Shown: piece by piece, positions 16,174-23,871 of the stretch
How positions within the stretch are numbered: position 1 is the first letter of the stretch
Layout: each line of letters starts with the position of its first letter
The notes under the pieces: model-generated
Databases searched by the model: none
What the model saw: the letters and a program-made list of their open reading frames with translations, nothing else
What the model was told of the DNA's origin: nothing
Position numbers and translations under genes: made by a program
Assembly: GCA_012520615.1 (NCBI GenBank)
Contig: JAAYNX010000045.1
Coordinates: 1 to 45,606 of the forward strand
DNA: 45,606 nucleotides
DNA from: Clostridiaceae bacterium
Lineage (GTDB): Bacteria > Bacillota > Clostridia > DSM-8532
Direction: 5' to 3'

Positions 16174-17380
16174 AATTAAAAGGGCTATTAATAATGCAGT
16201 TAAAGGTAACTTCTATAAGAATCGTTTTAAGGATATCGACATAAATAGTATAAATTCAAAAGAGGATTTTGAAAAACTTCCCTTTACAGATAAGAATGAC
16301 TTGCGAGAAGCTTATCCCCTTGGCCTTCAGGCTGTTCCCGATGAGCAAATCGTCCGTATTCATTCCTCCTCCGGCACAACGGGAACCCCTGTAATAATTC
16401 CTTATACAAAGAAGGATGTTGAAGACTGGGCTATTATGTTCAAACGCTGTTATGAAACAGCCGAAATAACGAACTTAGATCGTATACATATTACTCCCGG
16501 ATATGGATTGTGGACGGCGGGAATAGGATTCCAAGCTGGTGCCGAGTTACTTGGAGCTATGTCTATTCCCATGGGCCCCGGTAATACCGAGAAACAAATA
16601 AAAATGATGATAGATATGAAATCTACGGTACTATGTGCTACCTCATCATACGCACTTTTACTTGCAGAAGAAATAGCAAAACGCGGGTGCAACGACGGGA
16701 TTCACCTTAAAAAGGGCGTAATAGGTTCGGAGCGCTGGGGCGAAAAAATGCGTAACCGTATTGCCAATGAGCTTGGTGTTCAGCTCTATGATATATATGG
16801 GTTGACTGAAGTTTATGGGCCAGGTATCGGTATGAGCTGTAAATATGAGTGCGGAATGCATATGTGGACTGATTATTTATACTTTGAGATTATAGACCCT
16901 AAGACTGGGGAACTTGTCCCTGAAGGTGAAATAGGAGAGCTTGTAATTACAACACTCTGTAAAGAGGGAGCACCCCTTATCCGTTATCGAACCCATGATC
17001 TTACAAGGTTAATGCCAGGCAAATGCCAATGTGGCCTTGAGTACCCCAGAATTGATACAATTTTAGGGCGTTCTGACGATATGGTCAAAGTAAAAGGCAC
17101 AATAATTTATCCGAGCAATGTTGATAAGCTTCTTTCAGGTATTGATGGGGTCAGCAGCGAATACCAGATAATGATTGATCATTTATATGGAAAAGACATT
17201 TTAACTTTATTTTTTGAGACCCCGCTTGAAATAGGTGAAAGCTCCGAAAAATTAGAAAGAATAGTTGTGCAAGAGTTTAAAAATAAGATTGGTATTACTC
17301 CCATAGCAAAGGCAGTGCGTATGTTTGAATTGCCACGGAGTGAAAAAAAGTCAACTAGAGTGTTTGATAACAGATATTAA
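16151..17380 (+). CDS. paaK: Phenylacetate-CoA ligase-like aryl-acid CoA ligase
   Basis: This 409-residue AMP-forming ligase activates an aryl acetate (phenylacetate, indoleacetate) to its CoA thioester using ATP. The P-loop-like motif 'SSSGTTGTPVIIPYT' (about residues 76-90), the adenylate motif 'YGLTEVYGPG' and the C-terminal lid domain ('GRSDDMVKVKGTIIYPSNVD') match PaaK. ATG 16151 is chosen because GGAAGGAGA lies just upstream. PaaK after IOR is common in anaerobes and archaea. Under a Trp-limitation switch the ligase would supply indoleacetyl-CoA for reductive carboxylation by IOR; this is an inference. Confidence 0.9.
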   Translation: MKPEMLDKIKRAINNAVKGNFYKNRFKDIDINSINSKEDFEKLPFTDKNDLREAYPLGLQAVPDEQIVRIHSSSGTTGTPVIIPYTKKDVEDWAIMFKRCYETAEITNLDRIHITPGYGLWTAGIGFQAGAELLGAMSIPMGPGNTEKQIKMMIDMKSTVLCATSSYALLLAEEIAKRGCNDGIHLKKGVIGSERWGEKMRNRIANELGVQLYDIYGLTEVYGPGIGMSCKYECGMHMWTDYLYFEIIDPKTGELVPEGEIGELVITTLCKEGAPLIRYRTHDLTRLMPGKCQCGLEYPRIDTILGRSDDMVKVKGTIIYPSNVDKLLSGIDGVSSEYQIMIDHLYGKDILTLFFETPLEIGESSEKLERIVVQEFKNKIGITPIAKAVRMFELPRSEKKSTRVFDNRY

Positions 17381-17412
17381 TACTAATTTATATCTATAAC
17401 CAAATTGTTAAC

Positions 17413-17452
17413 AAAGCCGGTGTGGGCAATTATTGCCTATACTGGCTTTAAA
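17413..17452 (+). terminator. Terminator-like hairpin after paaK
   Basis: AAAGCCGGTGTGGGCAA and TTGCCTATACTGGCTTT pair over 17 bases, using three G-U or A-C-tolerant positions, around loop TTA. The T-run after it is weak (TTTAAATCTATTTG) but the position, 33 bases after the stop, fits. Confidence 0.75.
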
Positions 17453-17514
17453 TCTATTTGTTGTTTATAGAAAAGTTAAGAACAATATGCGAACAAAGCA
17501 AATAAAAGTAGTAG

Positions 17515-17568
17515 TTGTAAATAAAGTTTGTTATGTATTATAATAACATCTGAAATATTATCCATATA
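17515..17568 (+). promoter_or_regulatory. Promoter segment, near-identical to the one at 20384
   Basis: TTGTAA (17515-17520), 18-base spacer and TATAAT (17539-17544) form a promoter for the lipoprotein gene. The 47-base stretch from the end of the -35 to position 17568 is about 85 percent identical to 20390-20436, including the spacer and the region after the -10. Confidence 0.65.
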
Positions 17569-17583
17569 GTAGGGGGACTATAA

Positions 17584-18369
17584 ATGAAAAAAACCATTGG
17601 CCTTTGCATACTATTAATACTGTTTTCCTCTTGTTCGTTTAATGAATATCAAAACAAAACTGACAAGAAAATTGAATCGGGTAATATTGTGCTAAAAGAT
17701 ATCGCATATAACAAAAAGCTTGAAGAAGCCCATAGTATATATATTCAAGAAGATGAGTCTTATGAACCATATTTGGTTATAGACGGCGATTATGATGGCG
17801 GCGTGCTTTTGCTGCGGAAATATTTGCTTGATGAAGGGATACAGTATAGTGAAGAGATGTCACATCAAACATTCGGAGGTTACTATCCTATAAGTATCAT
17901 AGACGCCTATCTAAACACCACATTTTTGTCAAAGTTCCTACAATCCTTACAGGATAAAATTTTGGATACAACTATAAGTGTTGCCAATAAGGAAACAGTT
18001 GGTTCCGGTGGCTGGATTGATGAAACTGAGAATATAAACCGCAAAATATTTATCCTGTCAGCGACGGAATTAAATATTATGGGAAGCATGAAAGCCACTG
18101 AAGGAAAGCCGCTTGCTTACTATAAAAAAAGAGATGATTTAACTGCACAACTTAAGAGTGGAGCTAACGATGCATATTGGTTACGTACAGCATATCTATG
18201 GGATGACATTCAGGCTTGGGCTATTGGAGCAAACGGTGACATCGGCGGTATATCGGTATCATATACATTATCCTTGCGGCCTGCTTTCTGTTTGGATGGA
18301 AATACTGAGGTGGTTGAAACAGATGAAATTGTTGAAGGGAGGAAAGTGTATGTATTGAAAAATCCATAA
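17584..18369 (+). CDS. Lipoprotein with a DUF6273-like domain
   Basis: This 261-residue protein has a lipoprotein signal peptide ending LFSSC, with Cys17 as the lipidated residue, so it should be anchored outside the membrane. The C-terminal half shows the pattern of DUF6273-type domains common in clostridial surface proteins: 'DAYWLRTAYLWDD', 'AIGANGDIGG' and 'LSLRPAFCLDG'. The function of this domain is not known; it resembles sulfatase-modifying-factor-like or lectin-like surface modules. It is a single gene after the paaK terminator, with its own promoter and RBS (TAGGGGGACTATAA). The promoter segment is shared with the radical SAM operon 2.9 kb downstream. Confidence 0.7.
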   Translation: MKKTIGLCILLILFSSCSFNEYQNKTDKKIESGNIVLKDIAYNKKLEEAHSIYIQEDESYEPYLVIDGDYDGGVLLLRKYLLDEGIQYSEEMSHQTFGGYYPISIIDAYLNTTFLSKFLQSLQDKILDTTISVANKETVGSGGWIDETENINRKIFILSATELNIMGSMKATEGKPLAYYKKRDDLTAQLKSGANDAYWLRTAYLWDDIQAWAIGANGDIGGISVSYTLSLRPAFCLDGNTEVVETDEIVEGRKVYVLKNP

Positions 18370-18428
18370 ACCTTTATATATATTCTACCTCACCTGTATT
18401 CCGTATGAGATTGTTTGGATTACAAAGT

Positions 18429-19190
18429 TCAATCCAACTTGTGTATACCTATGGTAAAATAAAATGAGCTTCCTTGATTTAATGTGCTTTCAGCCCATAT
18501 TTTCCCCCCGTGGTATTCAACGATTTCCTTAGCTATAGCTAGTCCAAGACCGCTACTTTTCATGGATGAATTACGAGATTTGGAGGGTGTATAAAAACGA
18601 TCGAAGATATAAGGAAGGTCTTGTTCCGAAATACCGCAACCTGTATCACTTATTCTGAATACGACCGTATCATTTGAGGTTTCACAGCTTACTGTAATTT
18701 CCCCTTCACGTGTATATTTTATAGAATTAAAAATAAGATTTGAAAAAATCCTTTCAAATTGGCTGATATCTACATTAATACATATGTCCGAATTCTCAGG
18801 AGCGTTTATCTTAAAGAGAAGTCCGGCATTTTCAATATCATATCGATATTTGTTTTCTAATTTTGTAATAATAGTTGATATATTAATCAGTGCAAACTCA
18901 AATTTTTTATTACGAGATTCCAGCTGGGAAAGCTCGAAAAGTTCATCGGTCAGTCGTGTAAGACCGATTATTTTATTCTGTATCAGTTTTAAATATTTAT
19001 GTTGGTATTCCTTGCTGCTAACAACACCGTCCTGAATTGCTTCGGCATAACCTTGAATAAGGGTCAAAGGAGTTCTCAAATCGTGTGATATGTTAGCAAA
19101 CAAACGCTTCCGGGAGAGTTCCATTCTTGAAAGATCAGTAAAGGCTTTTTCTAATTCCTTGTTGGAATATTCCAATTCAATATGAGCCAC
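18429..19190 (-). pseudogene. 5'-truncated sensor histidine kinase (kinase core only)
   Basis: This stretch of 253 codons encodes a complete HisKA dimerisation domain and HATPase domain but no sensor, membrane helix or HAMP. The H-box is 'FANISHDLRTPLTLIQGY', the N-box 'NLIFNSIKYTREGE', G1 'DTGCGISEQDLPYIFDRFY' and G2 'GLGLAIAKE'. The frame opens with a GTG in the coiled-coil that usually follows HAMP. No RBS precedes it, and the same frame meets a TAA about 10 codons upstream, inside the terminator of the preceding gene. No response-regulator gene is adjacent. It looks like the 3' remnant of a two-component operon lost by deletion. A functional soluble kinase is possible but would need an unusual start. 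Confidence 0.75.
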
Positions 19191-19198
19191 CGTACGAC

Positions 19199-19241
19199 AA
19201 AAAAGTGTACATTTCCCTTAATAGAGCTTGTACACTTTCAA
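19199..19241 (-). terminator. Rho-independent terminator of the DUF2935 gene
   Basis: On the minus strand AAAGTGTAC and GTACACTTT form a perfect nine-base stem with a 19-base loop, followed by TTTTTT. It lies about 45 bases after the DUF2935 stop and just before the truncated kinase frame. Confidence 0.75.
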
Positions 19242-19281
19242 ATGCTTTGCAGAGAGTTTTTCTTTCTTAAGAGGATTATTT

Positions 19282-20223
19282 CTATTTCTTTAGGGTGGAC
19301 CGGCATCTTATAACTTCAGGCAGGAGCACTTCAAGCTCGCATAAGAATTTGTCAGCTTCACGTCTGATGTGGTCGAGCAACAACGGGGTGGATACAATGC
19401 TTAACAGTTCGCACAATGTTGCTAATTCGAAAGCAGCAGCTTTAAAGTTGCGTAGCTGAATTGTGTTTCTTACAACGTCTTGGGTAAATCGTACTACAGT
19501 GTTAAAGTTCTTCGGGTTAGTCTCATTCATTGATTCCAAATCTCGGGCTGTCTCCAGTAGACGTGAGAAGGTTTTCCTGAATGCCTCGGCCTGATCTATA
19601 AGTTCTCTCTCAGATGGATCAAGTAAGTGTATTACAAACTCGATATGTTCCTTCATTATACGAAGCCAGAATACCTCTTGCTGTAATAACAAATCTAGGG
19701 AATCTTCAGGAATAGGTTTAAGCAGGAGACCCAAAAAGCGTTCCGCTTCTCTTCGGACATGATCTAAAAGGAGGGGGTAATTGCTTCCGGGGGCTTCTTT
19801 ACACTGGATAATAAGTCTTAATAGCTTGGCCTTGAATTCGATGATTAATTTGACAGCTTTGATCAGATCATCCAGTAAATCGCCTTCAAGTTTGCAAATT
19901 TCATCCAGCCTCTTTCTCAAATCACTAAACAGATTAATGAAAAATTTTGCCTCTATCTGTAGTTTCGGCTGGTCGCAGGGTAACCCGAGCAATATAAAAA
20001 GAGCATGTTCTTCCATTATTCTAGACCAAAAACGTGCTTCCTCAAGACGGTTGTATTGGCATACACATTTCTTGCACTCAGGGCTTTCTGAAATGTCTTT
20101 ACAATCCATTATTTTTACACTGTCATATACTTTGCTCCAGAAACTTGTTGTTTCGGCATCAACAGGCACATATTTATCATCGAAATATTCGGGGTTGTCC
20201 TTTGTATTGTTACATTCGTTCAT
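19282..20223 (-). CDS. DUF2935 domain protein (two tandem hemerythrin-like bundles)
   Basis: This 313-residue protein has two copies of the DUF2935 module, each starting with a characteristic helix: 'EEARFWSRIMEEHALFILLG' (about residue 57) and 'QEVFWLRIMKEHIEFVIHLL' (about residue 186). Each copy also ends with a 'PLLLDHIRREADKFL'-type helix ('LLLDHVRREAERFLGLL' in copy 1). Conserved His and Glu in these helices suggest four-helix bundles that bind metal, as in related Bacillus proteins; the biological role is unknown. A CxxC pair near residues 50-53 (ECKKCVC) is an extra N-terminal feature. The RBS is GGGAGTTTTGCA before ATG. It is monocistronic with its own terminator. DUF2935 proteins are typical of spore-forming Firmicutes. 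Confidence 0.85.
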   Translation of the reverse strand: MNECNNTKDNPEYFDDKYVPVDAETTSFWSKVYDSVKIMDCKDISESPECKKCVCQYNRLEEARFWSRIMEEHALFILLGLPCDQPKLQIEAKFFINLFSDLRKRLDEICKLEGDLLDDLIKAVKLIIEFKAKLLRLIIQCKEAPGSNYPLLLDHVRREAERFLGLLLKPIPEDSLDLLLQQEVFWLRIMKEHIEFVIHLLDPSERELIDQAEAFRKTFSRLLETARDLESMNETNPKNFNTVVRFTQDVVRNTIQLRNFKAAAFELATLCELLSIVSTPLLLDHIRREADKFLCELEVLLPEVIRCRSTLKK

Positions 20224-20534
20224 TGCAAAACTCCCTCTATTAAATTTTTTCTCAACAATATACTCCTGATATATGATATATATTCAGGTCGGATAATGTT
20301 ACTGACAAATAAAAATATTACATTTGACACTCAGATAATCTGTGGTTTTTGTATGTGTAAATTAAAACAATTATATGAAATGGTTGGAAATACAGTTTGC
20401 TATGTATTATAATCACATGTAGAAATATTCTCCATAGAAGAAGCTGCATGGATTAAATTCACTGGATTCGCAGGATAATGGATGGTAGAATTCTATTATG
20501 TTTTAATAACAGGTAAAGGTATTGTGAGAATTAT
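20224..20534 (+). other. Divergent intergenic region with the radical SAM operon promoter
   Basis: This 311-base region separates the divergent DUF2935 and radical SAM genes. It contains the promoter at 20384-20413 for the rightward operon and a CCTGA...TCAGG imperfect palindrome with an alternating AT centre at 20265-20288, near the DUF2935 start. About 115 bases of leader lie between the promoter and the first radical SAM gene; no known riboswitch was recognised in it. Confidence 0.5.
20384..20436 (+). promoter_or_regulatory. Promoter of the radical SAM operon, copy of the 17515 segment
   Basis: TTGGAA (20384-20389), 18-base spacer and TATAAT (20408-20413). Spacer and downstream bases match the promoter at 17515 closely (CAGTTTGCTATGTATTATAA against AAGTTTGTTATGTATTATAA), which implies common regulation or a duplication. 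Confidence 0.65.
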
Positions 20535-21500
20535 ATGAAAACAAAACATCTTATAAAACTAGGGGCTTTTGGCATAAGCACCGTACTATTTAGTAGAAAG
20601 AAAGCCATATTGGGAACAATTATCTTGACTGATAAATGTAATTTGCATTGCAAGCATTGTTCGGTAAACAATTTAACTGCCGTGATGCATCCGTACGCAC
20701 AAATAAAGAAGGAGATGGAAGTGCTCTATAATCAGGGTATCCGTATCCTGTTTTTTTGCGGTGGTGAGACTTTTCTCTGGAATGGTGAGGAAAAGAACAC
20801 CCACCCATCAACTCAATCCAAGATTACGGATGGGCTCCGGGAGCCTTGTCACAATAAAACTCTGCGGGACTTGGTTATTGAGGCAAAGAAAATGGGGTTT
20901 TATATTGTAAACGTAGTAACCAATGGGACATTTAAAATTGATTTACCCGAAGCAGATTTGATTCTCCTTAGTCTTGATGGTGATAGAGAAAGGCATAATA
21001 TAATCCGAGGGGATACATATGATACAATTATGAAAAACATAGACGAAGCCACCTCTGATAATATTTGCTTTTATATGGCCATCAATAAAATCAACCGAGA
21101 CTGTATTAAGCATGTTTGTGAAGTTGCTAAGAATAAGCCCATGGTCAGAGCGGTTTCATTTAATTTTCATACACCGTATCCCGATACAGTGGAGCTGGAA
21201 TTGAATGTCGAAGAGAAGCAACATTGCTGCGACGAAATAGGCAAACTGATTGATCAGGATTATCCCATATTCAATCTAAAGACTGCCTTTCCTTATATAG
21301 TACACAATAATTTTCCAACTCCCTGTTACCAATGCGTTGTGATGGAAAATGGGAAACTTTCCATCTGTGGAAGGTGCATTGATGTTCCGGGCTTGTGTGA
21401 GAAGTGTGGATATTTCTTTGCAGCCGAATATACACTTTTATTCAGCGGGAAAATCAAGATAGCTGTGGATATGCTGAATACTTACTTAAGATATATTTAG
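20535..21500 (+). CDS. Radical SAM protein with C-terminal cysteine cluster
   Basis: This 321-residue radical SAM enzyme has the 4Fe-4S/SAM motif Cys35-x3-Cys39-x2-Cys42 (CNLHCKHC), followed by the SAM-binding 'FFCGGETFLW' region. The C-terminal part has a set of cysteines (CYQC, CGRC, CEKC between about residues 260 and 295) that probably binds an auxiliary cluster, like a short SPASM/twitch domain. An N-terminal hydrophobic stretch (residues 8-20) may associate with the membrane. The reaction is not identifiable; such proteins often modify peptides or lipids. No precursor peptide was found next to it. The RBS is weak. It starts a four-gene operon with a second radical SAM enzyme 15 bases downstream and two YdcZ membrane proteins. 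Confidence 0.82.
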   Translation: MKTKHLIKLGAFGISTVLFSRKKAILGTIILTDKCNLHCKHCSVNNLTAVMHPYAQIKKEMEVLYNQGIRILFFCGGETFLWNGEEKNTHPSTQSKITDGLREPCHNKTLRDLVIEAKKMGFYIVNVVTNGTFKIDLPEADLILLSLDGDRERHNIIRGDTYDTIMKNIDEATSDNICFYMAINKINRDCIKHVCEVAKNKPMVRAVSFNFHTPYPDTVELELNVEEKQHCCDEIGKLIDQDYPIFNLKTAFPYIVHNNFPTPCYQCVVMENGKLSICGRCIDVPGLCEKCGYFFAAEYTLLFSGKIKIAVDMLNTYLRYI

Positions 21501-21515
21501 AGAAAGGAAAGCTTA

Positions 21516-22775
21516 ATGAGTATTTTAACAACTTTAACAAGAGCGTGGCTAACAAGATCTTTCAAACCTTTTCGTTTTACGAATACATACGACAATACAT
21601 TTGACTATAAAAACACTAGAAACCTTGGACTATATGTACATATTCCGTTTTGCAGAACCCTTTGCGATTTTTGCCCTTATTGTAAATACGTTTACGACAA
21701 AGACATTGCAAATCAATATATCGAAGCATTGCTTAAAGAAATTGATATGGTAGGAAGAGCCACCCAAGAGGATAAAAAACAAGTTACGAGCCTTTATTTC
21801 GGCGGCGGAACCCCTGCGCTCTTAGCCTATGATATCAAGCGAATTATTGAGAGAATCAACAAGTATTTTATCATAACTGAGGGAATAGGAATAGAACTCC
21901 ACCCGTATGATGTAACCGAAGAAAAGCTTTCCCTCCTTAAAAATGCTGGTGTAACCAAGATAAGCATTGGAATACAGTCATTCCAGAAAGAATACCAAAA
22001 GCTGCTTGGCAGGCAGGAATTTGATTGTATTGCTATGCTAGAATCATTAAAAAAGGTACCTTTTGAAACAGTTTCGATGGATTTTATTTTCGCTTTGCCA
22101 AACCAGACAGTGGAAACACTGAAAAAAGATATTGAATTTGCATTTGCCAACGGAGCAAATCATATTGCGCTTTATCCTTTTATTGATTTCACTTTTACTA
22201 AACGAAATTTTAATAAAATGTCCAATGGAGATAAGAAAAAGCTGTTGTACGAAATAGTGGACTATTGCCATCAAAAGGGATACGCTCGTGATTCGATCTG
22301 GACATTTTCAAAGCACGGAACATCAAAATACTCCTCAATGACCCGTGATAATTTTCTAGGATTCGGATGCTCTGCTACCACCCTCCTTGAAGGTCAGTTC
22401 AAAATTAATACCTTCGATGTAAAAGAATATGGACAAAGAATTGATAACGGTATTTTACCCACTGCCTTAACATTGCATTTTACACGCAAGCAAAGAAAGG
22501 TCTATTACCTGTTTTGGTCTGCATATACAATGAAGGTTAATCCAAAAGATTTTCATGGATTTTTTGGAGAGAGCCTGGAGCGTAATTATGGGTTTGAAAT
22601 ATGGCTATCTAAAATACTTGGGTTTGTTAAAAAGGAAAATGGTCAATATACCATGACAACAAAAGGGTCATATTATTACCATTACTATGAGCATTTTTAC
22701 ACACTTTCTTACATAGATAGTTTGTGGCATTTGATGAAAAATGAAGCTTTACCAACAGAGCTTGTTATAAGGTAA
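21516..22775 (+). CDS. HemN/HemW-like radical SAM protein
   Basis: This 419-residue protein of the coproporphyrinogen-oxidase-like radical SAM family has 'LYVHIPFCRTLCDFCPYC', giving Cys46-x3-Cys50-x2-Cys53 plus Cys56. It also has 'SLYFGGGTPALL' and 'ISIGIQSFQKEYQKLLGR', typical of HemN/HemW. A C-terminal HemN-type extension is present. HemW family members are haem chaperones or radical methylases, so true coproporphyrinogen dehydrogenase activity should not be assumed. The extra basic N-terminal about 30 residues precede the usual HIPFC start. The RBS is AAAGGAAAGCTTA. It is the second gene of the operon; a haem-biosynthetic context is missing, which points to a specialised role. Confidence 0.82.
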   Translation: MSILTTLTRAWLTRSFKPFRFTNTYDNTFDYKNTRNLGLYVHIPFCRTLCDFCPYCKYVYDKDIANQYIEALLKEIDMVGRATQEDKKQVTSLYFGGGTPALLAYDIKRIIERINKYFIITEGIGIELHPYDVTEEKLSLLKNAGVTKISIGIQSFQKEYQKLLGRQEFDCIAMLESLKKVPFETVSMDFIFALPNQTVETLKKDIEFAFANGANHIALYPFIDFTFTKRNFNKMSNGDKKKLLYEIVDYCHQKGYARDSIWTFSKHGTSKYSSMTRDNFLGFGCSATTLLEGQFKINTFDVKEYGQRIDNGILPTALTLHFTRKQRKVYYLFWSAYTMKVNPKDFHGFFGESLERNYGFEIWLSKILGFVKKENGQYTMTTKGSYYYHYYEHFYTLSYIDSLWHLMKNEALPTELVIR

Positions 22776-22884
22776 GGCATGTAAAGAAGTCTTTCGTTTA
22801 AACATCTAAACTGGGACTAGCTGAAATAGAAAAATATGTGATATCTTTATATTTATGATAACGGCATAAATAAGGGGAGCAAGA

Positions 22885-23307
22885 ATGAATAATTTAATTG
22901 CAGCAATTATAGGTTTTATCGTTGCCTTTATGGTTTTGGTGAATGGAATATTAACGGGTTATACCGATTTATACATGTCTTCAATAATTATTCATATTGT
23001 TGGCCTTGTTTGCATTACAATTGTAATTATTGTCGGAAAACACAAGATTAAAAATCTCAAAGCAGTTCCGCTTTTTCTCTATGCAGGCGGAATACTTGGG
23101 GTTTCAAATGTAGTTCTATCTAATCTATGCTTTACGGAGTTGGGCGTATCCCTAACTCTGGCTTTAGGACAAGTCGGGCAATTTCTTGCATCGGCTGTGA
23201 TTGACCATTATGGATTACTTGGACTTAAAAAAATACCCTTCAACAAGAAAAAAATATGGGGGTTATTAATAGTCTCCATTGGAATTATCATAATGATGTT
23301 TGAATAA
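22885..23307 (+). CDS. YdcZ-type (DUF606) small membrane transporter subunit, first of a pair
   Basis: This 140-residue hydrophobic protein with about five helices belongs to the YdcZ/DUF606 branch of the DMT superfamily. It contains the recognisable 'FLYAGGILGVSNVVLSNLCF' helix and a 'LALGQVGQFLASAVIDHYG' helix. It is separated from the next gene, a homologue, by 12 bases. Together they equal one full-length EamA-type transporter and probably form an antiparallel heterodimer. The RBS is AAGGGGAGCAAGA. Its place after two radical SAM genes suggests transport of their product or substrate. Confidence 0.78.
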   Translation: MNNLIAAIIGFIVAFMVLVNGILTGYTDLYMSSIIIHIVGLVCITIVIIVGKHKIKNLKAVPLFLYAGGILGVSNVVLSNLCFTELGVSLTLALGQVGQFLASAVIDHYGLLGLKKIPFNKKKIWGLLIVSIGIIIMMFE

Positions 23308-23319
23308 CCGGAGGAAAAA

Positions 23320-23763
23320 ATGTTATATATAATACTTGCAATAGTTTCAGGCCTTTCAATAATATTATCCCGAATATTGAACGCAAATTTAGCCATCAAA
23401 ATAGGAATGTATCAAAGCACATTCATGAATTATGTTTGGGGTCTTCTAACATCCATAATACTACTATTGTTTATGCAATCCGGGTTCAATGTAACGAAGG
23501 GGATACCGTTTTGGGCTTATCTTGGCGGTATGATGGGTGTGATTGTAGTCACCTTGTCCAGTTATATAACGCACCGGATTTCTAATTTCAACCTCACATT
23601 GCTAATCTTCGTTAGCCAGTCTGTTACTGCAGCAATTATAGACTTTTTGCTTGGAAGCACCATTTCAACCAGCAAGATTATTGGTGGAGTGGCTATTATT
23701 ATTGGCCTTACTGTTAATATAATAATTGATCACAACGACCCTGCTATGGAAAAGACCGTGTAA
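23320..23763 (+). CDS. YdcZ-type (DUF606) small membrane transporter subunit, second of a pair
   Basis: This 147-residue homologue of the preceding protein keeps the same landmarks: 'FWAYLGGMMGVIVVTLSSYI', then 'LLIFVSQSVTAAIIDFLLG', then a final helix 'IIGGVAIIIGLTVNIII'. The RBS GGAGGAAAAA is strong. The pair is the terminal part of the operon that starts at 20535. A 90-base gap follows with no clear terminator before the L7/L12-domain gene, so read-through is possible. Confidence 0.78.
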   Translation: MLYIILAIVSGLSIILSRILNANLAIKIGMYQSTFMNYVWGLLTSIILLLFMQSGFNVTKGIPFWAYLGGMMGVIVVTLSSYITHRISNFNLTLLIFVSQSVTAAIIDFLLGSTISTSKIIGGVAIIIGLTVNIIIDHNDPAMEKTV

Positions 23764-23871
23764 AATTAGACAATACAAACATTTCGTTGCTATTCTTTGA
23801 ATATTGTGTTAATTTAATAAATGTTAAATTATTGTCATACTTTAACATAATATTTGAAAAGAGGCAGAAAA

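Noticed and set aside
19196-19240. Resemblance of CAAAAAAGTGTACATTTCC to the segment at 13213-13232, suggesting two IS ends
   Set aside because: Only about 14 of 19 bases agree, mostly the A-run and CATTTCC, and on the minus strand the region is a good stem with a T-run, which explains it as a terminator.
21516-22775. Naming the second radical SAM gene hemN or hemW
   Set aside because: The superfamily match is clear, but neither haem genes nor a diagnostic residue set supports a specific haem function.
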